Below the pieces are notes generated by a model. It had not been told where the DNA came from, did no database searches, and worked only from the letters and a program-made list of their open reading frames with translations. A stretch of 48,050 bases of DNA from Halalkalibacter okhensis. Its GTDB lineage: Bacteria > Bacillota > Bacilli > Bacillales > Bacillaceae_D. Made by a program: the position numbers and the translations under genes. The stretch spans positions 1 through 48,050 of the forward strand of contig NZ_JRJU01000029.1 of NCBI RefSeq assembly GCF_000787375.1, given 5' to 3'. Positions 26,605 to 36,412 of the stretch are shown here, in pieces. How positions within the stretch are numbered: position 1 is the first letter of the stretch; the number at the start of each line of letters is the position of its first letter.

Positions 26605-27810
26605 ATGGGGAAACATTTGGTGTTTGTGCTCATGCTTTGTATTTTTGGCTTATTAATGGGAACTTTTTCTGTACAAGCAGAAACGGAGTCAAACAAAGCA
26701 AGAGACCATCAGCTAAAAAAAGTAACAAAGACAAATTTAGATGTGCCTGAACAAATGGTCCGATTTAAATATGACTCAGGTTATTCGTTTAATTATCCAA
26801 ATGATGGGGTGCGAGGCATCTACGTAACTGGCAATTCTGCCGGTGGACAACGCTTTTTGTCCCTCATTGAATTAATGAATACGACTGAGTTAAACTCAAT
26901 GGTCATTGACATTAAAGATGACCATGGTTACTTAACGTATCGCCCAGAGGAAGATTCACCGTTTTATAACATTTCCCAAAACTTCATTGGTGATACTGAC
27001 CAATTAATGGAAACACTTGATGATAATGAAATTTATCCTATTGCTCGAATCGTCGTGTTTAAAGATACGGTTTTAGCTGAGAAAAAGCCCGAGTTATCTT
27101 TTTTAGAGAATGGAGAAGTTTGGAAAAATGGCCGTGGAGAGGCATTTGTAAATCCATTTTTACAAGAAGTGTGGGATTACAATATTGCGATTGCTGAAAA
27201 AGCAGCAAAAATGGGTTTTAAAGAAATACAATTTGATTACGTTCGTTTTCCGGAAGGGTTTGAACGCCGTGATGATATGTTGGAGTATGGATTAGGAGAG
27301 TACGATGAGGGGGACGATAACGTTCAAAAAAGAGTACAGGCTGTCACAGACTTTGTGGCTTACGCTAAAGAGCGGTTAGCTCCGTATAATGTTGACGTTT
27401 CCGTTGATATTTTTGGCTATGCAGCGACGATTTCAGAAGCGCCAGGTATCGGACAAAATTTCTCGAAAATATCTGCAAATGTAGATGTTATTTCATCAAT
27501 GATTTATCCAAGTCATTGGACTCCTTATTTTGGAATCGATAAACCTGATTTATATCCGTACGAATTAACAAAAGAATATGCAAAAGTAGAAAATGAGGTA
27601 TTAAGCGCATTAGAGGATCCGCCTGTATCTAGGCCATGGATTCAAGATTTCACGGCTTCTTGGTTGGGCACGGGAAACTATAAAAGTTACGGGAAAGAAG
27701 AAGTTGAGGACCAAATTCGTGCTTTACAAGAACAGGGAATAAACGAGTTTCTCTTATGGAATGCGACCAATCGGTATACAAAAGATGTTAATTATAAACC
27801 GCTGGACTAA
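26605..27810 (+). CDS. Secreted glycoside hydrolase-like protein (DUF4015)
   Basis: 401 residues with a signal peptide (about 1-25, ending VQAE). The rest looks like the DUF4015/COG1306 putative glycosyl hydrolase (TIM-barrel) family: GVRGIYVTGNSAGG, SMVIDIKDDHGYLTY, IARIVVFKDTVLAEKKPEL, EIQFDYVRFPEG, VSVDIFGYAA, MIYPSHW and EFLLWNA. The paired acids in QFDYVRFPEG and DVSVDIFG are possible active-site residues. Substrate unknown; a wall or exopolysaccharide target would fit secretion. A hairpin terminator follows. Confidence 0.87.
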   Translation: MGKHLVFVLMLCIFGLLMGTFSVQAETESNKARDHQLKKVTKTNLDVPEQMVRFKYDSGYSFNYPNDGVRGIYVTGNSAGGQRFLSLIELMNTTELNSMVIDIKDDHGYLTYRPEEDSPFYNISQNFIGDTDQLMETLDDNEIYPIARIVVFKDTVLAEKKPELSFLENGEVWKNGRGEAFVNPFLQEVWDYNIAIAEKAAKMGFKEIQFDYVRFPEGFERRDDMLEYGLGEYDEGDDNVQKRVQAVTDFVAYAKERLAPYNVDVSVDIFGYAATISEAPGIGQNFSKISANVDVISSMIYPSHWTPYFGIDKPDLYPYELTKEYAKVENEVLSALEDPPVSRPWIQDFTASWLGTGNYKSYGKEEVEDQIRALQEQGINEFLLWNATNRYTKDVNYKPLD

Positions 27811-27815
27811 TGTGA

Positions 27816-27845
27816 AGCTGTTACATTTCGTAACAGCTCTCTTTA
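27816..27845 (+). terminator. Terminator after GH-like gene
   Basis: AGCTGTTAC, loop ATTTC, GTAACAGCT with a short T-rich tail (CTCTTTA), beginning 6 bases after the stop codon. Confidence 0.75.
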
Positions 27846-28031
27846 GTAAAGTGCAATAATACAGAAGGTCGAGACTTGGTGGAACATGGTGCAATTGTAT
27901 GAATGAGTTAAATATTGTTAAAAGAATGGGGGTGGAGGTAAATCTTCCTTTTATATGCTGAAATGAGGCAGTTTAAGCATATGTGCAAGAGGAATATACT
28001 AAAGGTAAGTTATAATGATGGAGGTACGAGA

Positions 28032-28595
28032 ATGAACTGGTATGAAAAGCTCAATCAATACTTTCCTATTGAAGAAATGAAATCAAAAGAGCATATGGAA
28101 TTGTTATTAAAAGAAAAAGCTGATATTTACCATAAGGATGAAGGACCAAATCATGTTATGATGTATGTAGAAACGGACGACTTCGTCTTTGTCGACTACC
28201 TATTTGTTTCAACGAATGCGAGAGGCCAAGGTTTAGGAAAAAAATTACTAAACAAATTGAAGCTAAAGAACAAGCCGATTATTCTTGAAGTAGAGCCTGT
28301 AGATTATGATGACACAGATACTAAGAAGCGCCAACGCTTCTATAGTCGAGAAGGATTTAGGCATGCACAGTCTGTTGGATATAGAAGACGTTCACTTGCG
28401 ACAAATGAAGTGAATGAATTAGAGATTCTTTACTGGTCTCCGACAGATGAATCAGAAAAAAGCATTTTCGAAAAAATGAAGCACACATATGAAAATGTTC
28501 ATACTTATAAGGATGAGGAACTTTATGGTGCATCATACGAAGATGTTGATCAGGTTCTAACTTATGAGGAAGAAAAGGATCAAGCGACTGTGTAG
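28032..28595 (+). CDS. yjbC: GNAT acetyltransferase YjbC
   Basis: 187 residues, recognised as B. subtilis YjbC by sequence type and position upstream of spx. The acetyl-CoA motif A is FVSTNARGQGLGKKLL (about 59-74), followed by YSREGFRHAQSVGYRRRS. The C-terminal 50 residues are acidic and beyond the usual GNAT fold. The ATG at 28032 follows GGAGGTACGAG; the longer frame from 27963 has no ribosome site. In B. subtilis yjbC is stress-induced and partly cotranscribed with spx; here a small gene and a 440-base region intervene. Acceptor unknown. Confidence 0.88.
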   Translation: MNWYEKLNQYFPIEEMKSKEHMELLLKEKADIYHKDEGPNHVMMYVETDDFVFVDYLFVSTNARGQGLGKKLLNKLKLKNKPIILEVEPVDYDDTDTKKRQRFYSREGFRHAQSVGYRRRSLATNEVNELEILYWSPTDESEKSIFEKMKHTYENVHTYKDEELYGASYEDVDQVLTYEEEKDQATV

Positions 28596-28630
28596 CAGAA
28601 TTTCTTCATCAATAATGAGGGTGATGAAAA

Positions 28631-28774
28631 ATGAAAAGAAAAGATGTAAGACGTCGGAACAACAAAAAGAAAAGAGACATGTTAAAAGATTTCTTGAAGA
28701 AAAATATGAGAGGTTGGAAGGCAGGGTCAAGAAGGAGCCCAATGCCTACTCCATCAAGACGTACAACTGCATAG
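28631..28774 (+). CDS. Small highly basic protein (47 aa)
   Basis: MKRKDVRRRNNKKKRDMLKD then FLKKNMRGWKAGSRR and a Ser/Pro/Arg tail. About 40 percent Lys+Arg and no hydrophobic core, so it could bind nucleic acid or ribosomes, or be disordered. GAGGGTGA lies 6 bases before the ATG, 35 bases after yjbC, so it is likely the last gene of that unit. I do not recognise it; a longer frame in another register overlaps but has no ribosome site. Confidence 0.6.
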   Translation: MKRKDVRRRNNKKKRDMLKDFLKKNMRGWKAGSRRSPMPTPSRRTTA

Positions 28775-28983
28775 ATAGTGATGAAGGTGTTTCGTTAGAG
28801 GGCTAGTCCTTTTAGTGAAACACTTTTTTATTTTTTTCCAAACTGTAACATAAATTTGAAACTATTTGAAAAGAAGGAAAAAAGTAATTGGCCACTATTT
28901 TTGTTATGTTAGGAAAATGTGACAGAAATGTGACAAGTGTAAGTCCGAATTAGAAATGTTACAAAACAACTTAATAAACATAT

Positions 28984-29011
28984 TTGTTTAGAAACGATTT
29001 TTTTGTATAAT
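28984..29011 (+). promoter_or_regulatory. Distal predicted SigA promoter of spx
   Basis: TTGTTT (28984-28989), 16-base spacer, perfect TATAAT (29006-29011). It would give a leader of about 200 bases before spx. Confidence 0.5.
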
Positions 29012-29102
29012 AGGTTTATGATGTAAAAATTGAGGGTATTGCACCTTTGTATGTTTAATTAGTTGTATGCAGTGTTCAGCGCCGTATATAAAAATGTTTT
29101 AA

Positions 29103-29137
29103 TTTGTATATACAAAAATTGAACAGATTTGTATAAT
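29103..29137 (+). promoter_or_regulatory. Proximal spx promoter with overlapping palindromic operator
   Basis: TATACA (29109-29114), 17-base spacer and TATAAT (29132-29137) form a promoter. The perfect 14-bp palindrome TTTGTATATACAAA (29103-29116) covers its -35. In B. subtilis spx is repressed by PerR and YodB at one promoter; whether this palindrome serves either is unknown. Confidence 0.55.
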
Positions 29138-29186
29138 AGTTATGTAATCAACAAAATTGACATTAATACATCTAAGTTCGTCATAG

Positions 29187-29612
<426 letters not shown>

Positions 29613-29615
29613 TAA

Positions 29616-29662
29616 AAAACCCTTCTACTTCATTCGAATGACTGTAGAAGGGTTTTGTTTTT
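29616..29662. terminator. Terminator after spx
   Basis: AAAACCCTTCTAC pairs perfectly with GTAGAAGGGTTTT and is followed by GTTTTTT. It also lies ahead of the convergent yjbE end. Confidence 0.92.
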
Positions 29663-29676
29663 TGATTTGTAGTACA

Positions 29677-30342
29677 CTAGGAAAATTTTTTGCTTGTTCT
29701 TATTTTATACGCTCCAGATACGATAACTGCGACAATGATAAAAAATTGAAAGCATAATGTAAATGTAGGGTGAGGATGAAATAGTGGAGCTAACATCTCT
29801 TCATGAGTTATCATTCTACTAGCTGTAAAAGCTAAAATCCCAGCACCTATATAGACAATAATTGGAAAACGGTCAAAGGCTTTTAAGATTAATTTACTTC
29901 CCCAAATAATAATAGGAACGGAAACAAGTAAACCAATCATAACAAGCGTGTGGTCACCATGCGCTGCACCGGCCACAGCAATTACATTATCAAATCCCAT
30001 GACCAAGTCGGCGATGATAATAGCTTTGATGGCACTCCAAAGGCTTGTTCCTCCCTCAATTGAATGGTCGTCGGCTTGATCTGTTAATAAACTATAGGCA
30101 ATATAGACTAAAAGAGCCCCGCTAATAGCCAGTAAAAAAGGAATTTCAAGAAGTTGTACAGCTACTACCGTAAGGGACATCCTTGTTACAAGTGCCAAAC
30201 AAATGCCAAGAACAATCGCTCTGTTTCGAATTTCTTGTGGTAAATTTCGGCAAGCAAGGGCAACGACAATGGCATTGTCTCCACCTAAAATGATATCAAT
30301 GCCAATAATCGTTAAGAGAGAGATTAGAAAATCAGTATCCAT
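29677..30342 (-). CDS. yjbE: TerC family membrane protein YjbE
   Basis: 221-residue integral membrane protein of the TerC family (YjbE). It has about seven helices and the conserved acidic pattern: IDIILGGDNAIVVALACRNLP near 17-37 and IADLVMGFDNVIAVAGAAHGD near 108-130. TerC proteins such as YkoY and YceF are linked to Mn2+ efflux and metalation of exported proteins. Several in-frame ATGs exist; 30342 gives the family N-terminus and has AAAGGA about 11 bases upstream. No yybP-ykoY element was found upstream, unlike for the CaCA antiporter. Convergent with spx, as in B. subtilis order. Confidence 0.9.
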   Translation of the reverse strand: MDTDFLISLLTIIGIDIILGGDNAIVVALACRNLPQEIRNRAIVLGICLALVTRMSLTVVAVQLLEIPFLLAISGALLVYIAYSLLTDQADDHSIEGGTSLWSAIKAIIIADLVMGFDNVIAVAGAAHGDHTLVMIGLLVSVPIIIWGSKLILKAFDRFPIIVYIGAGILAFTASRMITHEEMLAPLFHPHPTFTLCFQFFIIVAVIVSGAYKIRTSKKFS

Positions 30343-30819
30343 AGTTTGCATCATCCTTTGGCATAAGCACATTATTTGTTTCATAATGGTTAGAAATATG
30401 TCATACATTTAGCAATGACGTATGTGATGTGTATGGAGCTTGTCTAACCGTCTACTAAGAACATATATGGTTTATTCAAGGAAAATATGATGAAAATTTC
30501 TAGAGGCATATCTAGCTAAATTACTGTTATAATGATTGTAGTACTGATTTTTTTGAAAATAGGAGAAAATGTAGTTTTTAAATTTCCATTTTCAATCGAT
30601 TTATCATAAAATAGTAGTAAGCTTATATTGAGGTGAGCGATATAGGCACCCACAAGATATCCTAGGTAGTAGGAAGGAATCAGAGCACATATCACGAATT
30701 ACATTTAGTACGAAGTGAAGGCTTTGCTACATGACTAAGAAATTGAAGGGGGTTTAACGAAGATTTCCTCATCAAAAACGAAGTCTAGTACCATTACTCG
30801 ATTAGGAGGGAGAGCGAAA
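30343..30819. other. Divergent control region between yjbE and mecA
   Basis: 477 bases with 5' regions for both genes. A perfect TATAAT at 30528-30533 lacks a good -35. TAAAAT near 30612 may be another -10 for mecA. No RNA gene, strong hairpin or ribosome-site-led ORF was recognised. Confidence 0.45.
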
Positions 30820-31467
30820 ATGGATATTGAACGCGTAAATGATACGACCATTAAGTTTTTTATTACGTATACAGATATTGAGGATAGAGGCTTTGACCGA
30901 GATGAAATCTGGTACAATCGTGAGCGTGGAGAAGAGCTCTTCTTCGAAATGATGAATGAAGCTAATGATAGTGACGATGCATTAGAATTGGATGGACCGT
31001 TATGGATACAGGTTCATGCATTAGATAAAGGATTAGAAATTGTAGTGACAAGAGGTCAGGTTTCAGATGGAAGTGTGAAGCTTGAGATTCCAGTAACTGA
31101 CAAAGAATCGGATGAGTCAAACCTTGTTGATTTAATGTCAGGGAGTGAGGATGATGAGTTAGACCTTTCTAATGATCATCTTGAAATTGTCATTGGATTT
31201 AAAGATTTTGAAGATGTAATCTCATTAAGTCATAATTTCTTCATTAATGACCTATATAATGAACTATATCATTTTGAAGGTACGTATTATCTTCACGTGA
31301 TCTTTAACGACGATAGTTATAATGAAGATGAGCAAGACGATATGTTGAGCCAAATGCTCGAATATGGCTATGAATCAGATATCTCGATCTATCGAATGAA
31401 GGAATATGGGAAAGAAATTGTAAGAGAAAATGCTCTACCAGTCATTCGATCCTCATTTTCTAAATAA
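30820..31467 (+). CDS. mecA: ClpC adaptor protein MecA
   Basis: 215 residues. MecA delivers ComK and other substrates to ClpCP and drives ClpC hexamer assembly. The N-terminal substrate-binding part is MDIERVNDTTIKFFITYTDIEDRGF; the acidic linker (DKESDESNLVDLMSGSEDDELD) leads to the C-terminal ClpC-binding domain (FKDFEDVISLSHN to EYGKEIVRENALPVIR). Length matches the family. AGGAGGGAGAG precedes the ATG. A small GC hairpin follows near 31555. It lies after yjbE as in B. subtilis, here with cls inserted before coiA. Confidence 0.95.
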   Translation: MDIERVNDTTIKFFITYTDIEDRGFDRDEIWYNRERGEELFFEMMNEANDSDDALELDGPLWIQVHALDKGLEIVVTRGQVSDGSVKLEIPVTDKESDESNLVDLMSGSEDDELDLSNDHLEIVIGFKDFEDVISLSHNFFINDLYNELYHFEGTYYLHVIFNDDSYNEDEQDDMLSQMLEYGYESDISIYRMKEYGKEIVRENALPVIRSSFSK

Positions 31468-31554
31468 AATGGCAAGACACGGGTTGAACTACAACAAAAC
31501 GGTTATTTGCCTACAGAAAAGCTATGTATCTTTGTTGATATTTGCTTGGAAATA

Positions 31555-31587
31555 AGGAGGATCCTGTGGGTCCTCCTATTTTAGTTG
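31555..31587 (+). terminator. Hairpin after mecA
   Basis: AGGAGGATCC, loop TGTG, GGTCCTCCT followed by ATTTTAG. One bulge; probable terminator for mecA just before cls. Confidence 0.6.
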
Positions 31588-31612
31588 AATGTAACTATTT
31601 TTGGAGTGTCCA

Positions 31613-33124
31613 ATGAGAAATCAATTTAATATTTTTATTTTTTTAACCTCATTATTAGCTGTACTTTACATGACTCGGATGTATTGGCAAGGTTGGGTTG
31701 TTGGGGCGTTAAGTGTTGCTTTTTCACTGTCAGTTGTTTTCATAGCTGTCGTTATATTTTTTGAAAATCGCCATCCAACCAAAACATTAACTTGGCTATT
31801 AGTATTAGCTGCATTTCCGTTAGTTGGCTTTTTCTTTTATTTGTTATTTGGACAAAATCACCGAAAAAGTCGCTCATTTTCAATTAAGGCTTTACAAGAT
31901 GAACAAGCATTTGAAAAAATTGAAGGCCAAAGACAATTAAATGAGGATCAAATTCAAAAAATGGGTGGGCACCAGCAGTTGCTTTTTCGTTTAGCTCATC
32001 GGCTTGGAAAAAACCCTGTTTCGTTTTCGAGTGAAACGAAAGTACTTACAGATGGAAAAGAAACTTTTACTCATATTTTACAAGCGCTTAAATTAGCAGA
32101 ACATCACATTCATCTAGAGTATTATATCGTACGAAATGATGGACTTGGACAAGAGATAAAAGAGATATTAATTGAAAAAGCACAAGCCGGTGTAGAAGTT
32201 CGTTTTCTATATGATGCTGTAGGAAGCTGGCGGCTTTCAAAGAACTACATTCGTGAGTTAAAAGAGGGAGGCGTTGAAATCGTCGCCTTTTCACCAGTGA
32301 AACTCCCTTTTTTAAATCACAAAATTAATTACCGCAATCATCGAAAGATTATTGTCATTGATGGCATTGTAGGTTTTGTTGGTGGCTTAAATATCGGAGA
32401 TGAGTATTTAGGGAAACATTCTTACTTTGGAAAATGGAGGGACACACATTTATTTGTAAGAGGAGAAGCGGTTCGAACATTACAACTGATTTTCTTACAA
32501 GATTGGCATTATCAAACAGGGGAAACCATTTTGAATCCAACCTATTTATCTCCTGCTTTGACGTCTGTTAAGGCCGATGGAGGGGTCCAAATGATTGCTA
32601 GTGGACCGGACCAACGTTGGGAAGTTAATAAGAAATTATTTTTCTCGATGATCACATCTGCTAAGAAGTCCATTTGGATTGCCAGTCCATATTTTATTCC
32701 CGATGATGACATTTTAAGCGCGCTTAAGATTGCTGCATTAAGTGGAATTGATGTAAGATTGCTTGTACCAAGTCGGCCCGATAAACGTATTGTCTTTCAT
32801 GCTTCTCGTTCTTATTTTCCTGAGCTACTAGAGGCTGGAGTGAAAATTTACGAGTATAATCGTGGTTTTATGCATAGTAAATTAATTATTGTTGATCATG
32901 AAATGGCTTCAATTGGTACATCCAATATGGATATGCGCAGTTTTCATTTGAACTTTGAAGTAAATGCTTATCTATATCAAACGAAAAGTGTTACAACGCT
33001 TGTCAGTGATTTTGTATATGATCTAGAGCATTGTAATCAATTAAGCTACAAATTATTTAGGAATCGTTCTATCTTGTATCGAATCATTGAATCTACTTCT
33101 AGATTGTTATCACCATTATTGTAA
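31613..33124 (+). CDS. cls: Cardiolipin synthase
   Basis: 503-residue membrane phospholipase-D-family enzyme joining two phosphatidylglycerols into cardiolipin. Two N-terminal membrane helices (about 5-22 and 32-52, then LTWLLVLAAFPLVGFFFYLLFG). Two HKD motifs: NHRKIIVIDG near 243 and HSKLIIVDH near 421, each followed by the family's GGLNIGDEY and GTSNMDMRS. The ATG at 31613 follows GGAGTG; a TTG twelve bases upstream would absorb that site. Acidic phospholipid demand is high in alkaliphiles, but no link is shown here. Confidence 0.95.
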   Translation: MRNQFNIFIFLTSLLAVLYMTRMYWQGWVVGALSVAFSLSVVFIAVVIFFENRHPTKTLTWLLVLAAFPLVGFFFYLLFGQNHRKSRSFSIKALQDEQAFEKIEGQRQLNEDQIQKMGGHQQLLFRLAHRLGKNPVSFSSETKVLTDGKETFTHILQALKLAEHHIHLEYYIVRNDGLGQEIKEILIEKAQAGVEVRFLYDAVGSWRLSKNYIRELKEGGVEIVAFSPVKLPFLNHKINYRNHRKIIVIDGIVGFVGGLNIGDEYLGKHSYFGKWRDTHLFVRGEAVRTLQLIFLQDWHYQTGETILNPTYLSPALTSVKADGGVQMIASGPDQRWEVNKKLFFSMITSAKKSIWIASPYFIPDDDILSALKIAALSGIDVRLLVPSRPDKRIVFHASRSYFPELLEAGVKIYEYNRGFMHSKLIIVDHEMASIGTSNMDMRSFHLNFEVNAYLYQTKSVTTLVSDFVYDLEHCNQLSYKLFRNRSILYRIIESTSRLLSPLL

Positions 33125-33288
33125 AAGGGGCTTCCAAAGGGCAACGATAGACCTTTTTGGATGTTCCTTTTTTATATGTGAAGAAAAATAGCGATTGTTT
33201 TTAAATTAGTTTTATAAATATTTCTTTTTTTGCAGGGAAATAAAAATGAAAGGCGAATTGATAATCATAAATTGATGGAGGTGAATGG

Positions 33289-34530
33289 ATGTTTAACGCT
33301 AAATTTGCAGATGGAACGATTATTTCAATGGCAGATCAATGGCATATAGATGAGTTGAAGGAATTACGCAAGAAACGGACATTCTTCTGCCCTGCCTGTC
33401 ACTCTCAAGTCCAATTGAAACTGGGGACATCGAAGCTTTGGCATTTTGCTCATCAGGCAAACAATATTTGTATCATCCAAACCGAGAAAGAAACCCTGTA
33501 TCACCTTAAAGGTAAAAGAAAGTTATACGATTGGCTCAAGAGTCAAAAGTTAAAAGTTGGAATGGAAGTTTATTTGCCGCTTATTAGACAAAGACCCGAT
33601 ATATTATTCCGTAACCAAAATACCCTCTATGCACTGGAATTTCAGTGTTCTCCAATTGAATCAACACTTCTGAAAAGTCGTACGGAAGGTTATCTCCAGT
33701 TAGGGATGGTCCCAATATGGATATTAGGTGGAAATCGATTAAAACGTCATGGTCCTCATTCGTATTCACTGAAATCATTTGAATGGCATACAACTCGCAA
33801 TTTTATAGATCAGCAACAATTTCTTACGTATTTCTGTCCTGAGCAGGAAAGTTTTGTTTTCTTACAGCAATTAACCCCGTATAGTTCTACTCGAATATTA
33901 GCAACCTATCAAGAAATATCCTTAACCAATTCTTCTCTTAATACACTCCTCAATCCTAGCAAACATTATACCCAATTATTAGATAAATGGCTTACGATTA
34001 GGAAGCATTGGCGATATCATCAACCTAACCCGTATCCGAGTAAAACGGAAAAATTTCTCCAAAGTCTTTTATATCGAAGGCGTATAGCTCCAAGTTTATT
34101 TCCGATTGAAGCAGGATGGCCTACGAATCACTATGAACTTATTTCATCTGCACCTTGTCATTGGCAAACATACCTCTTATTAGAGTGCCTCGAGAATCAG
34201 CCTCTGTACCAACCATTTTCAATTCATCTTGCTATACATTGTATCCAACCATATTTAAACAACAATATATTCACCCTTCGTTCGATGAATGATGATAGAC
34301 ATTGGACATTAGCTATAATGGGTTTTTTTCATTTTCTTGTTAAAATAGGTTATTTAGAACAAACACCAAAGCGTTATTTTAAAAGACTTAAGAATGCTAT
34401 TGCTGCTAAAACGGTAGATGAAGCAATTCAGTATGATCAAACATTATATTACAATACGTTAGTTACAATCATGAGAGAAAGGAATGAAGGAAAGAATAAA
34501 GGAATAAGCAGCCTTAAGTCGAATATATAA
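33289..34530 (+). CDS. coiA: CoiA-like competence protein (YjbF)
   Basis: 413 residues. CoiA is a nuclease-like protein needed in natural transformation. The N-terminal zinc-binding part (FFCPACHSQVQLKLG..KLWHFAH, about 31-57) is followed by a restriction-endonuclease-fold core: RPDILFRNQNTLYALEFQCSPIE near 102-124 with the D/ExK-type acidic residues and Gln. Placement between mecA and pepF agrees with B. subtilis yjbF. The ATG follows TGGAGGTG. Whether this organism is competent is unknown. pepF starts 28 bases after its stop. Confidence 0.9.
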   Translation: MFNAKFADGTIISMADQWHIDELKELRKKRTFFCPACHSQVQLKLGTSKLWHFAHQANNICIIQTEKETLYHLKGKRKLYDWLKSQKLKVGMEVYLPLIRQRPDILFRNQNTLYALEFQCSPIESTLLKSRTEGYLQLGMVPIWILGGNRLKRHGPHSYSLKSFEWHTTRNFIDQQQFLTYFCPEQESFVFLQQLTPYSSTRILATYQEISLTNSSLNTLLNPSKHYTQLLDKWLTIRKHWRYHQPNPYPSKTEKFLQSLLYRRRIAPSLFPIEAGWPTNHYELISSAPCHWQTYLLLECLENQPLYQPFSIHLAIHCIQPYLNNNIFTLRSMNDDRHWTLAIMGFFHFLVKIGYLEQTPKRYFKRLKNAIAAKTVDEAIQYDQTLYYNTLVTIMRERNEGKNKGISSLKSNI

Positions 34531-34558
34531 TATGGAATGAATGTGGAGGTGTTATCAC

Positions 34559-36361
34559 TTGTCAAAAAAATTACAAAAGCGTGACGAAGTCCCAGTAGAA
34601 AAAACGTGGGATTTAGAAGCTATTTTCAAAACAGATGAAGAGTGGGAGAAAGAATTTAAAGAAATTCAAATTATGCTTCCGTACTTGGAGGCATGTAAAG
34701 GAACATTAGCTGATTCAGCAGTGACGCTATTTGTGGCGCTAGAAAAACAAAATGAGATTTCAGAAAAGCTTGGACGTTTATATGCATACGCACATATGAG
34801 AAATGATCAAGATACATCGAATTCTTTTTATCAAGGGTTAAACGATCGTGCATCAAGCCTTGCTGCACAGGTTGGCCAAGTAGCCTCATTTATTGTTCCG
34901 GAACTTCTTTCGATCGAAGAATCAAAAATTGAAAAATTTATGAGGGAACATGACGGGTTAAAGCTTTATAAACAAATGTTTGCTGAATTAAATGAACAAC
35001 GAGCGCATGTTTTATCAGAAGCAGAAGAAGCCATTTTAGCTCAGGCGTCAGAAGTAACAAATAGTCCAAGTAATACTTTTGGGATGCTGAATAATGCTGA
35101 CCTCAAATTTCCAACCATTAAGGATGAAAATGGAGAGGAAGTTGAAATTACACATGGACGCTATATTCGTTTCTTAGAAAGTAGCGATCGACGTGTACGA
35201 GAAGATGCATTTAAAGCAGTGTATAGTACGTATAATAAATACAAAAATACATTTGCTTCTACGCTCAGCGGTCAAGTGAAAAGGGATTTATTTTATGCAA
35301 AAGTAAGAAAGTATAACTCAGCACGAGAAGCGGCTCTTAGTGCCAATCATATTCCGGAAGTTGTTTATGATCAACTCGTAGAAACAGTAAATAATCGATT
35401 AGACTTGCTTCACCGCTATGTGAGATTACGCAAAAAAGTATTAGGTGTCGACAAATTGCATATGTATGACCTTTATACGCCACTTGTCAAAGATGTGAAG
35501 ATGGAAATTCCTTATGAAAAAGCTCAAGAGCTTGTAGTCAAAGGGGTGTCACCATTAGGAGATGAGTATGTTTCAACATTAGAAGAAGGCTTTAAAAAGC
35601 GTTGGGTTGATGTCGAGGAGAATGTTGGTAAACGTAGTGGGGCTTATTCTTCTGGTGCCTATGGAACAATGCCGTATATTTTAATGAACTGGCAAGATAA
35701 CGTCAACAATCTTTTTACACTGGCTCACGAATTCGGCCATAGTCTTCACAGTTATTATACTCGTCGAAATCAACCATTCTTATATGGTGATTATACGATA
35801 TTTGTGGCAGAAGTCGCTTCTACGTTAAATGAAGCGTTACTTAATGACTATATGGTAAAGAATACGGATGACCCAAAGGAAAAATTATATTTGTTGAATC
35901 ACTTCTTAGAAGGATTTAGAGGTACGGTATTCCGTCAAACAATGTTCGCTGAATTTGAACAGCTGATCCATGAAAAGTCAGCAAATGGCGAAGCGTTAAC
36001 TCCTGAATTATTAACAAAGACGTATTATGATTTGAATGTTAAATACTTTGGGGAAGATCTTGTAATTGATGAAGAGATTGGACTAGAGTGGGCTAGAATT
36101 CCGCATTTCTATTACAATTTTTATGTGTATCAATATGCAACGGGGTATAGTGCAGCAGCTGCTTTATCCAAACAGATTCTTGAAGAAGGAGAACCGGCTG
36201 TATCTCGTTATTTGGACTTCTTAAAAGCTGGTAGCTCTGATTATCCAATTGAAGTATTAAAACATGCCGGAGTTGACATGACATCGTCAGAGCCGATTGA
36301 ACAGGCATTGGCAGTTTTTGAACAGACATTATCAGAGATGGAAGAGTTACTTGATCAATAA
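34559..36361 (+). CDS. pepF: Oligoendopeptidase F
   Basis: 600-residue cytosolic M3 metallopeptidase cleaving oligopeptides. The zinc motif HEFGHS is in LAHEFGHSLHSYYTRRN near 389-405, with the downstream Glu in VAEVASTLNEALL. TTG at 34559 is chosen: GGAGGTG ends 7 bases before it and the product begins SKKLQKRDEVP as in the family; an ATG 18 bases upstream would contain that site. Probably cotranscribed with coiA. A perfect 17-bp hairpin terminates the gene. PepF may recycle peptides and affect sporulation or competence signalling. Confidence 0.96.
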   Translation: MSKKLQKRDEVPVEKTWDLEAIFKTDEEWEKEFKEIQIMLPYLEACKGTLADSAVTLFVALEKQNEISEKLGRLYAYAHMRNDQDTSNSFYQGLNDRASSLAAQVGQVASFIVPELLSIEESKIEKFMREHDGLKLYKQMFAELNEQRAHVLSEAEEAILAQASEVTNSPSNTFGMLNNADLKFPTIKDENGEEVEITHGRYIRFLESSDRRVREDAFKAVYSTYNKYKNTFASTLSGQVKRDLFYAKVRKYNSAREAALSANHIPEVVYDQLVETVNNRLDLLHRYVRLRKKVLGVDKLHMYDLYTPLVKDVKMEIPYEKAQELVVKGVSPLGDEYVSTLEEGFKKRWVDVEENVGKRSGAYSSGAYGTMPYILMNWQDNVNNLFTLAHEFGHSLHSYYTRRNQPFLYGDYTIFVAEVASTLNEALLNDYMVKNTDDPKEKLYLLNHFLEGFRGTVFRQTMFAEFEQLIHEKSANGEALTPELLTKTYYDLNVKYFGEDLVIDEEIGLEWARIPHFYYNFYVYQYATGYSAAAALSKQILEEGEPAVSRYLDFLKAGSSDYPIEVLKHAGVDMTSSEPIEQALAVFEQTLSEMEELLDQ

Positions 36362-36363
36362 AG

Positions 36364-36410
36364 AGGGTGTCTAAAAGGTCGGAAGTTTGACCTTTTAGAC
36401 ACCCTGTCTT
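36364..36410. terminator. Terminator after pepF
   Basis: AGGGTGTCTAAAAGGTC, loop GGAAGTTT, GACCTTTTAGACACCCT: a perfect 17-bp stem. A related stem occurs after the antiporter gene (46193). Confidence 0.88.
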
Positions 36411-36412
36411 AT

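Noticed and set aside
28564-28806. 80-codon frame overlapping the end of yjbC
   Set aside because: Starts inside yjbC without a ribosome site; the 47-codon frame from 28631 in another register has one.
30343-30480. yybP-ykoY riboswitch upstream of yjbE
   Set aside because: No GGGGAGTAGC or GCAAGACC strands on the - strand here, unlike upstream of the CaCA antiporter.
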